64,000 bases of DNA, from contig JAFLDO010000009.1 of assembly GCA_017302455.1 (NCBI GenBank), positions 1 to 64,000 on the forward strand. The letters are read 5' to 3'. The notes beneath the pieces are model-generated. The model made no database searches. It was not told the DNA's origin and saw only the letters and a program-made list of their open reading frames with translations. The position numbers and the translations under genes were made by a program. The stretch's first letter is position 1. Every line of letters begins with the position of its first letter. This document shows positions 30,714 through 43,723 of the stretch, in pieces. Source of the stretch: Accumulibacter sp. GTDB taxonomy: Bacteria > Pseudomonadota > Gammaproteobacteria > Burkholderiales > Rhodocyclaceae.

Positions 30714-32135
30714 ATGAGTAGTTTCTGGTCCTCGTGTCTGAGCCAGTTCGAACAGGAACTTCCCCCTCAGCAGTTCAATACCTGGATCCGGCCCCTTCGT
30801 CTCGAAGGCGAGGAGGATTTTGCGCGTGGCTTGCGCCTGCTGGCGCCAAACGGTTTCATCCTCAAATGGGTGAAGGAACGCTATCTGGCGCGGATTGAAG
30901 AGTTGGGGAGCGAGTACTTTGCAGCGCCCGTCGGTATCACGTTGACGCTGGGTGGGCGCGCCGCACCGCCAAAGGACCTTGCTCCGGATTCACCGAGCAA
31001 GGACAGCCCATCCGGGGATGGGAAAACGGCGGCCAAGGTGAATGCGGTTAACCGGCACACGTCCTTGCTGAAGAATGGCTCGCTGGTGGACCGCGACAGA
31101 CCGAGTTACGAGAAGACGCGGCTGATTCCCACATTCACTTTCGAAAACCTTATCGTGGGAAAGGCCAACGACCTGGCCCGCGCCGCTTCCCGACAGGTGG
31201 CGATCAGCCCTGGCGAAGCGACCTATAACCCGTTGTTCATCTACGGTGGGGCAGGTCTCGGCAAGACGCACCTGATCCATGCCATCGGCAATCACATCCT
31301 CGAGTGTTTCCCCGACAGGATCGTGCGGTATGTGCACGCCGAGGACTACTACTCCGATGTGGTCCGCGCCTATCAGCAGAAGTCCTTTGACGTCTTCAAG
31401 CGCTACTATCGCTCGCTCGATGTGCTACTCCTCGACGATGTGCATTTCTTCAATGGCAAGAACCGAACACAGGAAGAGTTTTTTTTCGTTTTCAATGCCT
31501 TGAGCGAAGCCAAGAAACAACTGGTGATAAGTTCCGATACCTATCCGAAGAACATATCCGGGCTTGAGGATCGTCTGGTCACCCGCTTCGACTGGGGGCT
31601 GACGGTGCAGATCGAACCTCCGGAAACCGAAATGCGGGTGGCGATCCTCAAGAAGAAGGCGGAACTCGAAGGCGTGCTTCTCGACGACGAGGTGGCTTTC
31701 TATGTGGCCAAGCATCTACGTTCGAACGTTCGCGAGCTGGAAGGCGCTCTCAAGAAGGTTCTCGCGTACTCGGCTTTTCATGGCCGAGAGATTGCTCTGG
31801 ACCTGGCCAAAGAGGCACTCAAGGACGTAATTGGCTCCGTGAATCGGCAGATCACCGTGGACAACATCCAGAAGACGGTAGCAGATTACTTCAAGATCAA
31901 GGTTGCCGACCTGTTCTCCAAGAAGCGAACACGGGTCATCGTTCGACCCCGGCAAATCGCCATGTGGCTGACCAAGAATCTGACCTCGCAGAGCTATCCG
32001 TCGATCGGTGAGGCGTTTGGCGGGCGTGACCATACCACCGTGCTGCACGCAGTACGAACCATCGACGATCTGCGTGCCAAGGACAACGAGCTGAACCACG
32101 ACGTGCATGTTCTGCTACAGGTACTGAAGGGCTGA
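30714..32135 (+). CDS. dnaA: chromosomal replication initiator DnaA
   Basis: DnaA binds the DnaA boxes at oriC and melts the origin. The 473-residue product has the N-terminal DnaB-contact domain (FEQELPPQQFNTWIRPLR), a variable linker, the AAA+ domain with GGAGLGKTHL and LLLDDVHF, and the C-terminal helix-turn-helix with the signature GRDHTTVLHAVRTI. A GTG one codon before the ATG (30711) could also serve. DnaA boxes flank the gene on both sides, consistent with autoregulation. Confidence 0.97.
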   Translation: MSSFWSSCLSQFEQELPPQQFNTWIRPLRLEGEEDFARGLRLLAPNGFILKWVKERYLARIEELGSEYFAAPVGITLTLGGRAAPPKDLAPDSPSKDSPSGDGKTAAKVNAVNRHTSLLKNGSLVDRDRPSYEKTRLIPTFTFENLIVGKANDLARAASRQVAISPGEATYNPLFIYGGAGLGKTHLIHAIGNHILECFPDRIVRYVHAEDYYSDVVRAYQQKSFDVFKRYYRSLDVLLLDDVHFFNGKNRTQEEFFFVFNALSEAKKQLVISSDTYPKNISGLEDRLVTRFDWGLTVQIEPPETEMRVAILKKKAELEGVLLDDEVAFYVAKHLRSNVRELEGALKKVLAYSAFHGREIALDLAKEALKDVIGSVNRQITVDNIQKTVADYFKIKVADLFSKKRTRVIVRPRQIAMWLTKNLTSQSYPSIGEAFGGRDHTTVLHAVRTIDDLRAKDNELNHDVHVLLQVLKG

Positions 32136-32199
32136 ACAGCGTGTAGAAGTCCGTGGGAAAGGGCTGGACAACTGGTGGAGAAGGTCGGCAGAAGGGTGT

Positions 32200-32228
32200 T
32201 GTGGACAAGTTGTCAGTTTCTATCCACA
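32200..32228. other. two near-consensus DnaA boxes between dnaA and dnaN
   Basis: TGTGGACAA (32200-32208, minus-strand TTGTCCACA) and CTATCCACA (32220-32228) each differ from TTATCCACA at one base and face each other. An AT-rich stretch extends from about 32260 to 32343. This is a second origin or dnaN-promoter regulatory candidate. Confidence 0.5.
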
Positions 32229-32343
32229 GCGCCATACCGCTCTTGTACAGACCGAACATTGAATGTAATTCATTGAAGTGTAAAGAGAAATTGCCAATAT
32301 CAACAGATTTGTCCCGACAATTGTCTTTATAGGATCTATAGAT

Positions 32344-36005
<3,662 letters not shown>

Positions 36006-36017
36006 CGCGGCACCCTG

Positions 36018-36839
36018 TCAGACGAGTGGTCGATATCGGTTGATGTCCGCTCGTGTCGCGAGGGCGACACGGCGTGCAGCGTCTGCGTAGTCCTCGCCAC
36101 TACCGGCGTAGAGGATGGCGCGCGAAGAATTGATCATCAGGCCGTAGCCGGCGGACGTGCATCCGGCGCGCACGGTGCTTTCGATGTCGCCACCCTGGGC
36201 GCCGATACCCGGTACGAGCAGCGGCATCTCGCCGGTCAAGCCGCGAACACGAGCGATTTCATTGGGATAGGTGGCACCAACGACCAAAGCGCATTGGCCG
36301 TTCTGGTTCCATTCCTCGTTAACCAGGCGAGCAACCCGTTCGTAAAGCTTCTCCCCACCGACATCGAGAAACTGTAGGTCATTGCCGCCCGGGTTCGATG
36401 TGCGGCAAAGCAGGATGATGCCCTTGTCTTGGTAAGCCAGATAGGGCTCGACAGAGTCGCGTCCGAGGTAGGGATTGACCGTGATCGCATCCGCCTTGAA
36501 ACGTTCGAAAGCCTCGATGGCGTACTGTTCGGCCGTGCTGCCTATGTCACCACGCTTGGCATCGAGAATCACCGGTGTCGCTGGGTGCCGTTGGTGGATG
36601 TGATCGATCAGTGCTTCCAGTTGGTCCTCGGCGCGGTGCGCGGCGAAGTACGCGATCTGTGGCTTGAAGCAGCAGACAAGATCAGCGGTGGCATCGACGA
36701 TGGTGCGGCAGAAGTCAAGAATGGCATTCGGCGATTGCTGCAGGTGAGCAGGGAAGCGCGCGGGGTCAGGATCAAGGCCCACGCAAAGAAGGCTGTTTCG
36801 ACCACGCCAGGCGGCGCGCAGGGCATGTATGAAGTTCAT
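36018..36839 (-). CDS. pyrF: orotidine 5'-phosphate decarboxylase
   Basis: PyrF makes UMP from OMP, the last de novo pyrimidine step. The 273-residue protein is the longer type-2 form with [16 protein letters not shown], carrying the catalytic Asp-Lys-Asp set, and PGIGAQGGD near the phosphate site. It converges on gyrB, leaving 12 bases between stops, with no visible terminator. It stands alone. Confidence 0.95.
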   Translation of the reverse strand: MNFIHALRAAWRGRNSLLCVGLDPDPARFPAHLQQSPNAILDFCRTIVDATADLVCCFKPQIAYFAAHRAEDQLEALIDHIHQRHPATPVILDAKRGDIGSTAEQYAIEAFERFKADAITVNPYLGRDSVEPYLAYQDKGIILLCRTSNPGGNDLQFLDVGGEKLYERVARLVNEEWNQNGQCALVVGATYPNEIARVRGLTGEMPLLVPGIGAQGGDIESTVRAGCTSAGYGLMINSSRAILYAGSGEDYADAARRVALATRADINRYRPLV

Positions 36840-37031
36840 CGACGGAAGTAGAAGAGGAGCGAAAAGGCAGCATTCTAAGAGCTATTTCGGTTACCGGTGT
36901 GGTTCGCGGCATGATGCCGCTCCGCTGCCCTGCTGCGGATGGCGCGAAGGCTGACACCAAGGCGGCTGCCGGGTTGTGCCGCCCAGTGCGGTGACAAGGT
37001 AAACTCGGTGCTTTCTCGACGGGGCGACAGC

Positions 37032-37643
37032 GTGAAAAAACTCGACAACGATGCCTTCGTGAACATGCGTTCCGGGGCGAGCGTACTTGAGGCCGACAGT
37101 TATGGCGACAAAGTGTTGCTGCTGGCTGACGGAACGATAGTCAAGTTGTTCAGGCGCAAGCGGTGGCTGTCATCCGCGGCATGGTATCCCTATGCAAAAC
37201 GCTTTGCCGACAATGCGGCGTCTCTGCGTAGACTGGGCATCCGGGTTCCGGAGATCCTGGATCTATTCCGGATTCCATCGATCGAGCGCGATGCCGTTCG
37301 CTACCAACCGCTGCCCGGCAGGACGCTGCGCGAGATCCGGCGGGAAGCGCTCGATGCAGGCATCGAGCAAGAGCTCAAAGAGGCGTTCACTCGTTTCGTC
37401 GTCAGCCTACACGACAGCGGCGTGTATTTCCGTTCGTTGCATCTTGGCAACGTGGTGTACACGCCGGATCACGAGTTTGGTTTGATCGACATCTCCGATG
37501 CCAGGATCGTTGACCGACCGCTACGCAAGTACGAACGTGCTCGCAACCTCAAACGTCTGCAGGGCATAGAAGGCGAAAGCGAGTGGGTTGATCTAACGAG
37601 CGTGGTCGACGCGCATCGGAAGAGGCGCGAAGCCAGAGTGTAA
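37032..37643 (+). CDS. small kinase-like protein (LPS kinase/RIO-like fold)
   Basis: The product from GTG at 37032 is about 203 residues. It has a reduced protein-kinase-like pattern: a lysine strand (GTIVKLFRRK), a catalytic-loop-like segment (VVSLHDSGVYFRSLHLGNVV) with histidines and Asn, and a metal-binding-like GLIDISDARI. This suggests the InaA/WaaP type of lipopolysaccharide or small-molecule kinase. The canonical HxD aspartate is replaced by His-Leu-Gly-Asn, so activity is uncertain. Start alternatives further upstream lack support. Confidence 0.65.
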   Translation: MKKLDNDAFVNMRSGASVLEADSYGDKVLLLADGTIVKLFRRKRWLSSAAWYPYAKRFADNAASLRRLGIRVPEILDLFRIPSIERDAVRYQPLPGRTLREIRREALDAGIEQELKEAFTRFVVSLHDSGVYFRSLHLGNVVYTPDHEFGLIDISDARIVDRPLRKYERARNLKRLQGIEGESEWVDLTSVVDAHRKRREARV

Positions 37644-37657
37644 AGTGGCCCCCGAAG

Positions 37658-37792
37658 TCAAGACAAGACTCGATTCAGATACACGTCCGCATGCTTGACG
37701 TTCCGCCAAAGCCGCTCGACGAGGATGTTGTCGAACACCCGTCCTCGTCCATCGATGCTGATGACTACACCTTTCCGGGGGCGAGCAAGCAC
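37658..37792 (-). pseudogene. IS3-family transposase remnant
   Basis: About 44 codons in one minus frame read VISIDGRGRVFDNILVERLW then RNVKHADVYL, the late part of an IS3 OrfB integrase core with the final Glu of the DDE triad (FVERLW in intact copies). It ends at an early stop and has no start, so it is a leftover of a deleted insertion sequence between the kinase-like gene and queC. Confidence 0.75.
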
Positions 37793-37827
37793 GCCGCAAA
37801 AGGCCATGGCCACCGGTGGCCGGTTCG

Positions 37828-38529
37828 TCAACCAGCGTAGCGCGTGGGGTCCGCCATGCCGGCAGCGCTGAAGCCGGCGCGGCGCAATCGACACGAATCG
37901 CACACCCCGCAGGCTCGCCCATCCCGATCGGCCTGATAGCACGAAACGGTGAGGCCGTAATCCACGCCGAGGGTGATTCCGCGCTGGATGATCTCCGCCT
38001 TGCCCAGACCCATCAGCGGCGCATGGATCGTCAGGCTGGCGCCTTGCACCGCAGCCCGGGTAGCCAGGTTGGCCATTTTCTCGTAGGCCGCGATGTACTC
38101 GGGCCGACAGTCGGGATATCCCGAGTAGTCCACGGCGTTGACGCCGACAAAGATGTCGCGGCTGCCCAGCACCTCGGCCCAGGCCAGCGCCAGCGAGAGC
38201 ATGACGGTGTTGCGCGCCGGCACGTAGGTGATCGGAATCCCCGAGTGCACACCATCAACGGGAACGGCGATCCGCTCGTCGGTCAATGCCGAGCCGCCGA
38301 AGACCTCCAGCGTCAGGCGCAGCTGACGATGCTCACGCGCGCCCAGCGCCTCGGCCAGCAGTGCCGCGGCCGCCAGTTCGGCGCGATGACGCTGGCCGTA
38401 ATCGATCGACAGACAATGGCAGGCGAAACCGTCGGCGCGCGCGATGGCCAGCGTCGTGGCCGAGTCGAGCCCACCGGAAAGAAGCACGACGGCCGGTTTG
38501 CCGCCAGAGGAAGTAGGTTTGTTGTCCAT
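37828..38529 (-). CDS. queC: 7-cyano-7-deazaguanine synthase QueC
   Basis: QueC converts 7-carboxy-7-deazaguanine to preQ0 in the queuosine pathway, using ATP and ammonia. The 233-residue product has the PP-loop [10 protein letters not shown] near the N-terminus and a C-terminal zinc site with CGVCDSC plus an earlier Cys in SCYQ. The ATG at 38529 (MDNKPTSS) gives the expected short leader. No other que genes are adjacent. Confidence 0.94.
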   Translation of the reverse strand: MDNKPTSSGGKPAVVLLSGGLDSATTLAIARADGFACHCLSIDYGQRHRAELAAAALLAEALGAREHRQLRLTLEVFGGSALTDERIAVPVDGVHSGIPITYVPARNTVMLSLALAWAEVLGSRDIFVGVNAVDYSGYPDCRPEYIAAYEKMANLATRAAVQGASLTIHAPLMGLGKAEIIQRGITLGVDYGLTVSCYQADRDGRACGVCDSCRLRRAGFSAAGMADPTRYAG

Positions 38530-38783
38530 CGGCTGGCGAATATACTGCTTTCCGGCAGATCTGGGTCGGCTTTGCGCACGCGGGGTGCCGAATCCCGCGC
38601 TTGCCGACCAGCGCCGACGCCACAAGTACGCACCCGCAGGGGCGCCAGCAACGCCGAGATTCGTGCCCTCGCGCGGCCTTTCGATCCCCCGCGGCGAGAT
38701 GCGACAGATTGCCGCACGCGAACCAGCGCCGCGCCCAGGGCGTAGAATTCGCCCACGAGTGCCGCCCGGTACTGCATCGACAA

Positions 38784-40154
38784 ATGCCTCCAGCCAATCA
38801 CCGCCAGCCTCCGTTTTTTCTCACAGGCACAGCCAACCCGCTGGTGCGCCTGGTAATGCTGCGCCGGATCGAAGTGCTGATGCAGGCGATCGTGCTGGTT
38901 CTGGCGGTCACCTGGCTCGGTATCCCGCTCGAGGTAGTGCCGATGAGCGCGCTCATTGCGCTGCTTGCCGCGGTCAATCTGATCACCCAGTGGCGACTCG
39001 ACAAGGGGGCACCGGTCAGCGAGAACGAAATCCTCCTCCACCTCGCATTCGACGCCGGGATCCTCGGCCTGCTGCTCTACTTCGCAGGCGGGTCGGCGAA
39101 TCCCTTCGTCTCGCTGTTCCTGCTGCCGCCAACGCTTGCCGCCGCGATGCTGCCGGCCCGGCACGCCTGGGCGATGGCCGCAATCACCCTGGCTGCGTAC
39201 ACCTCGCTGATCTTCTGGAACCTGCCGCTGCCGTCACCGCGAGGCGATCTGGCAGAACTCGACGCCCTGCTCGCACGCGCCACCGCTGGCGGTGAACACG
39301 CGGGGCACAGCAACAGCTTTGCCCTGCACGTTCTCGGCATGTGGCTCAACTTCGTGATCAGCGTCGGCGTCGTCGTTTTCTTCCTGACCCGCATGGCCGC
39401 CGCCCTCAAGGACCGCGAGCGCCAACTGGCCGCGGCCCGCGAGGCCACCTTGCGCAACGAACAGATCCTCGCACTCGGCACGCTCGCGGCCGGAGCTGCC
39501 CACCAGTTGGGAACGCCGCTGGGGACGATGGCAATCGTCATCCGCGAGCTGCAACTGAGCCATGAGAACGACCCCGAGATCCGGGAAGACTTGACGCTGC
39601 TGCGCGAACAGGTCGATCGCTGCAAGCAGACGATTTCGCAGATCCTGGCCTCGACCGGGCAGAGCCGCGACGAGAGCTTGCGCTCGATGACGCTCGACGC
39701 CTACCTGCATCGCCTGCTCGACGAATGGCAGATCATCCGCCCGCACGCCCTGCTCAGCGTCGCGCTGCAAGGCACACAGCCGGCACCCCTGATCGCCGCC
39801 GACCGCACTCTCGAACAGGCCATCCTCAACCTGCTCGACAATGCCGCCGATGCCAACGGCGCCAGCCAGGAAGCACTCCGTTTCGCCGCCAACTGGGATG
39901 GCGAAACCTGCCGCATCGAAATTCTCGACTGCGGCCCGGGGCTCAACGTCGACGCCGCGGAGCGTCTTGGCGACATGTACTTCAGTACCAAGGCCATCAC
40001 CCCGGAGCGGCCCGGCGGCATCGGTATCGGCCTGTTTCTTTCCAACGCGACCGTCGAGCGCTTCGGCGGCAAGGTCGAACTCTTCAACCGCACCGACCGG
40101 CGTGGGGGTGCCTGTACTCGCGTCACCCTGCCAATGTCCCGACTGAAAGCCTGA
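38784..40154 (+). CDS. regB: redox-sensing histidine kinase RegB/PrrB
   Basis: RegB is a membrane kinase that senses the redox state of the quinone pool. The 456-residue product has about six N-terminal membrane segments with the quinone-site heptapeptide GGSANPF at 102-108, the H-box [15 protein letters not shown] with His240, the redox-active Cys280 in the linker (QVDRCKQTI), and N, G1 and G2 ATP-binding boxes ([21 protein letters not shown]). The partner regA follows after 5 bases. In relatives this pair controls photosynthesis, carbon and nitrogen fixation genes. Confidence 0.9.
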   Translation: MPPANHRQPPFFLTGTANPLVRLVMLRRIEVLMQAIVLVLAVTWLGIPLEVVPMSALIALLAAVNLITQWRLDKGAPVSENEILLHLAFDAGILGLLLYFAGGSANPFVSLFLLPPTLAAAMLPARHAWAMAAITLAAYTSLIFWNLPLPSPRGDLAELDALLARATAGGEHAGHSNSFALHVLGMWLNFVISVGVVVFFLTRMAAALKDRERQLAAAREATLRNEQILALGTLAAGAAHQLGTPLGTMAIVIRELQLSHENDPEIREDLTLLREQVDRCKQTISQILASTGQSRDESLRSMTLDAYLHRLLDEWQIIRPHALLSVALQGTQPAPLIAADRTLEQAILNLLDNAADANGASQEALRFAANWDGETCRIEILDCGPGLNVDAAERLGDMYFSTKAITPERPGGIGIGLFLSNATVERFGGKVELFNRTDRRGGACTRVTLPMSRLKA

Positions 40155-40159
40155 AGCCG

Positions 40160-40726
40160 ATGCCTGAGCGAAACCTGAAACAGCCTGACGACGAACGTTC
40201 GACGCTACTGCTGGTCGATGACGACGACGCGTTCCGACGCGTCCTCGCGCGCGCTCTCGAGCGTCGCGGCTACGCGGTGAGCGTCGCCGCCAGTGTCGAA
40301 GCGGCGCTCGTGAAAGCCCAGGCGCAGGCTCCCGAATATGCGGTGGTCGACCTCAAGATGCCCGGGGAATCCGGTCTGCGGCTGATCGACAAGCTGATGG
40401 AACTCGACCCCAACACGCGCATCGTCATGCTGACGGGTTACGCGAGCATCGCCACGGCGATCGAGGCGATCAAGCTCGGTGCCGTCCATTACCTCGCCAA
40501 ACCGTGCGACGCGGACGAAATCGTCGCGGCACTCAACAAGAGCAGCGAGGGCGACGCGGCGATGGCGGTTGCCGACTCACCGCTGTCCATCGACCGCCTC
40601 GAATGGGAACACATCCAGCGGATCCTGGGCGAGCACCAGGGGAATGTCTCGGCGACCGCCCGGGCCCTGAAAATGCACCGCCGGACGCTGCAGCGAAAAC
40701 TCGGCAAACGGCCCAGCAGAGAGTGA
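40160..40726 (+). CDS. regA: redox response regulator RegA/PrrA
   Basis: The 188-residue regulator has a receiver domain with Asp64 (VVDLKMPGE) and Lys in YLAKPCD, a short proline-poor linker, and a Fis-type helix-turn-helix (GNVSATARALKMHRRTLQRK) that is almost invariant in RegA/PrrA/ActR. It is phosphorylated by RegB. Its cotranscription with regB and compact length support the call. Target genes are not adjacent. Confidence 0.92.
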   Translation: MPERNLKQPDDERSTLLLVDDDDAFRRVLARALERRGYAVSVAASVEAALVKAQAQAPEYAVVDLKMPGESGLRLIDKLMELDPNTRIVMLTGYASIATAIEAIKLGAVHYLAKPCDADEIVAALNKSSEGDAAMAVADSPLSIDRLEWEHIQRILGEHQGNVSATARALKMHRRTLQRKLGKRPSRE

Positions 40727-40728
40727 CG

Positions 40729-41133
40729 ATGACGACTTCCGGGCACCCGGCCATTGAGTACATACGGATCGACAAATGGCTGTGGACGGCACGCTTCTAC
40801 AAGACGCGCTCGCTGGCGGCACAGGCGATCGCCGCCGGCCACGTCAGGCTCGCTGGCCATCCCGTCAAGCCCGCGCGCGACCTGCGTTGCGGCGACAGCC
40901 TCGAGATCGCCATCGGCGACACCATCTGGAGCGTCGTCGTCCGCGGCCTCAATGAACAGCGGCGCCCGGCAGTCGAAGCGCAGCAACTTTACGAAGAGAC
41001 GCGCGCCAGCAGCGAGCGGCGCGCCACGCAGCGGGAAACACGCTTGCTCGCGCCAGTGCCCGGCAGCGACCTGCGCGGCCGGCCGACCAAGAAGGCCAGA
41101 CGGCAGATCCGCGGTTTCAACGAAGGGTTCTGA
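40729..41133 (+). CDS. hslR: ribosome-associated heat-shock protein Hsp15
   Basis: The 134-residue S4-domain RNA-binding protein matches Hsp15, which binds 50S subunits carrying stalled nascent chains and helps recycle them. The S4 core is RIDKWLWTARFYKTRSLAAQ, followed by GHVRLAGHPVKPARDL. The C-terminal tail is basic (RPTKKARRQIRGF). The ATG at 40729 lies 2 bases after regA, so it is likely co-transcribed with regBA. Confidence 0.9.
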   Translation: MTTSGHPAIEYIRIDKWLWTARFYKTRSLAAQAIAAGHVRLAGHPVKPARDLRCGDSLEIAIGDTIWSVVVRGLNEQRRPAVEAQQLYEETRASSERRATQRETRLLAPVPGSDLRGRPTKKARRQIRGFNEGF

Positions 41134-41140
41134 GGTCAGC

Positions 41141-41497
41141 ATGGTCAACCGCCTCCTGGCCGACGGCATCGTCGTGCTGCACTTCCTGTTCATCGCGTTC
41201 GTCGTTCTTGGCGGCGTCCTGGCGCGGCGCTGGCCAAGGCTGGCATGGGTGCACCTGCCCGCCGCTTGCTGGGGCGCCGCCATAGAACTGAGTGGCTGGA
41301 TCTGCCCGCTGACGCCGCTCGAGAACCGCTTCCGGCAGGCTGCTGGCGAGGCTGGTTATGCGGGCAGCTTCATCGACCACTATCTCTTGCCGATCCTTTA
41401 CCCGGTCGGGCTGACGCGCGAGATCCAGTACGGCCTGGCGGCTGTGGTGATCGTCGTCAATGTGGCAGTGTACGGGTGTCTCCTTCGTCGCCGCTGA
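41141..41497 (+). CDS. DUF2784 family membrane protein
   Basis: The 118-residue protein has three or four hydrophobic helices and the family's conserved HFLFIAFVVLGG and GWICPLTPLENRFR. DUF2784 proteins are small inner-membrane proteins of unknown role. Seven bases separate it from hslR, so it may be the last gene of the regBA-hslR unit. I see no catalytic motif. Confidence 0.85.
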   Translation: MVNRLLADGIVVLHFLFIAFVVLGGVLARRWPRLAWVHLPAACWGAAIELSGWICPLTPLENRFRQAAGEAGYAGSFIDHYLLPILYPVGLTREIQYGLAAVVIVVNVAVYGCLLRRR

Positions 41498-41553
41498 CCG
41501 GTATGGTGGTCCCCGGGAAGTGGACGAGGGCGATGCAGACGTGCTGACCCGGA

Positions 41554-42882
41554 TCAGCGGGCGGAAACGTGTGCCGACGCCGCTGTTTCCGAACCGTGTT
41601 CCCGTTTGGCGATGAGGACCTTGTCTACGCGATTGCCGTCCATGTCGACCACCTCGAAACGCCAGTCCGCCAACTCGAAGTGATCCGACGCCGACGGTAT
41701 GCGTCCGAGGGCATACATGATGAAGCCGCCCAGGGTGTTGAACGCGTTCTCGTCCTCCCCGGGCCAGTCGCCACTGATCGTGAGAAACCCTTTGACGCGT
41801 TCAACCGGGACGCTGCCATCGACCAGCCACGAGCCATCCTCGCGGATGACGATATCCTGTTCCTCGGGCGTCTCCGAGGTCGGCAGGTCGCCGACTATCG
41901 CTGTCAGCACGTCGCTGAGTGTCACCAGGCCCTGTAGTTCGCCGTATTCGTCGACCATCAGCGCGCATTGTTGGCGAGCCCTGCGGAAGGTTTCCAGCAA
42001 CTGCGTCGTCGTTACGCCGGCCGGCACGTAGAGAGCCGGTCGCACAAAGGGCTCGATCGACAGAGGCTCGCCGGCGAGAGCCCCCTTGAGAAGATCGCTG
42101 GTGCGCAGGACGCCGACGATCTGGTCGGGGCCGTCCCGACAGACGACGACACGTTTGTACGGGCTTTCGGCCAGGCGCTCGCGAATTTCCTCCTCACTCT
42201 CGTTCAGGTCGAGCAGGTAGATGTCCTTGCGGTGGGTCATGATCGCACTGATACGCTGCTCGTCCAGCCGCAGGACATTGGCGACGATGGCCTGCTCGCT
42301 GGCGTGGAACACTCCCGACTGGGCGCCCTGGCCCATCAGAACCTTGATCTCGTCGTCGGTTACCGAAGACTCCTGGGTGCGTCGCGCTCCCAGCAGGCGC
42401 AGGAACAGGTTCGACGACGACGACAACAGCCAGACCAGTGGGCGCGCGAGCCGAGCGAGCAGGTTCATCGGTGGCGCGATCACCGAGGCGACGCGCTCCG
42501 GTGACAACAGGCCGAGGCGTTTGGGTACCAGTTCGCCGACGACTACCGAGAAATAGGTCAACCCGGCGACGACCACCGTCAGGGAGATGCCTTCCGCGTG
42601 CGGCGCGAGGAGCGGCCATGCCGCCAGCCGTTCGGCCAGCGGTACCGCCAGCGCGGTTTCCCCGATGGCACCGTTGAGAATGCCTACCGTCGTGATGCCG
42701 ACCTGGACGGTGGACAGGAAGATCGAAGGCTCGTGGCTAAGCGCCAACGCCGAGCGCGCCCCCCGGTTGCCGTCGTCAGCCAGCTTCTGCAGGCGCGATT
42801 GGCGCGAGGAAACGACGGCGATCTCCGACATGGCGAGAACGCCGTTGAGCAGGATCAGAAAGAGAAGTAAGACGATGTCCAT
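41554..42882 (-). CDS. CNNM/CorC (hemolysin C-type) membrane protein
   Basis: The 442-residue product has an N-terminal CNNM (DUF21) membrane domain with LNGVLAMSEIAVVSSRQSRL, a CBS-domain pair in the middle (about 205-330, beginning SAIMTHRKDIYLLDLN) and a C-terminal transporter-associated CorC_HlyC domain (WLVDGSVPVERVKGFL). Members take part in magnesium or cobalt efflux and metal homeostasis; haemolysis is a historical label. The substrate is not determined here. Confidence 0.9.
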   Translation of the reverse strand: MDIVLLLFLILLNGVLAMSEIAVVSSRQSRLQKLADDGNRGARSALALSHEPSIFLSTVQVGITTVGILNGAIGETALAVPLAERLAAWPLLAPHAEGISLTVVVAGLTYFSVVVGELVPKRLGLLSPERVASVIAPPMNLLARLARPLVWLLSSSSNLFLRLLGARRTQESSVTDDEIKVLMGQGAQSGVFHASEQAIVANVLRLDEQRISAIMTHRKDIYLLDLNESEEEIRERLAESPYKRVVVCRDGPDQIVGVLRTSDLLKGALAGEPLSIEPFVRPALYVPAGVTTTQLLETFRRARQQCALMVDEYGELQGLVTLSDVLTAIVGDLPTSETPEEQDIVIREDGSWLVDGSVPVERVKGFLTISGDWPGEDENAFNTLGGFIMYALGRIPSASDHFELADWRFEVVDMDGNRVDKVLIAKREHGSETAASAHVSAR

Positions 42883-42931
42883 GGAAGCCTTGTCCAGGGG
42901 GCGCCGGCAACATGCAGCGCTTGATCGGCAG

Positions 42932-43723
42932 TCATTTTCCCGCCAGCGAGCGCCGTAGGATGTCGAGAACGATGCGCAGGTCCTCGATCGCTACCTGACC
43001 CGGAGCCGACGCCTTGTCGCCGACCGCGAAGGTCACCGACGAGCCGAAGGTCCAGCCGAAGAGGCGGCTCAGCGAGCCGTAGGGGCCCATCGACACGCTG
43101 ATGATCGGCAGCCTGAGCTGCCGGCTGCCGGCGAGTGTCGCGCCGAGCAACGTCAGCACGTCGTCGATGGCGCGCGGGGTGACCGCCACCTTGGCGATGT
43201 CGGCACCAGCCTCCTCCATCGTCACCAGCTTGGCGACGATCTCGGCGGCTGGCGGCGTCTGCTGGAAGTCATGAAAGGAGGCGATCAATTGGGCTCCAGA
43301 GTGGTGCGCAGCCTGCCGTGCGGCCTGGAAATGCTGCGGCTCGTTGTTGATCTCGTAGTCTACAAAATCGACGCAGCCTGTCTCGCACACGGCCCGGTAG
43401 AGCGACAGAACCTGCTCTTCCTCTATCCCGATCGGCTCGCCGCCCTCGCGCGTCGAGCGGCGCGTGAAAATGATCGGCACGCTGCCGGCCTGCTTCCTGA
43501 TCTCCCTCGCCAGCGCGACGACGCGCGCGCTGTCGGCGATGCCGGCGAAGAAATCGACGCGCCATTCGATCAGGTCGGGGCACTTCGCGCAGACGACGGC
43601 CACCTCGCGCAGAATGGACGGTTCATCGCGGGCGACCAGCGGCGTACAGATCAGCGGCTCCTTTCCCCCGGCAAGCGGTTGGCCGCGAACGTCGATGCCC
43701 TTGCTCATGCCCAAGTCACCCAT
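42932..43723 (-). CDS. aroD: 3-dehydroquinate dehydratase, type I
   Basis: This enzyme dehydrates 3-dehydroquinate in the shikimate pathway through a Schiff base. The product of 263 residues has catalytic His151 (IASFHDF) and Lys178 (IAKVAVTP), and the WRVDFF early motif. Type I is unusual in betaproteobacteria, where the unrelated type II (AroQ) is commonest. The ATG at 43723 directly follows the terC stop; a second ATG five codons later is possible. Confidence 0.92.
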   Translation of the reverse strand: MGDLGMSKGIDVRGQPLAGGKEPLICTPLVARDEPSILREVAVVCAKCPDLIEWRVDFFAGIADSARVVALAREIRKQAGSVPIIFTRRSTREGGEPIGIEEEQVLSLYRAVCETGCVDFVDYEINNEPQHFQAARQAAHHSGAQLIASFHDFQQTPPAAEIVAKLVTMEEAGADIAKVAVTPRAIDDVLTLLGATLAGSRQLRLPIISVSMGPYGSLSRLFGWTFGSSVTFAVGDKASAPGQVAIEDLRIVLDILRRSLAGK

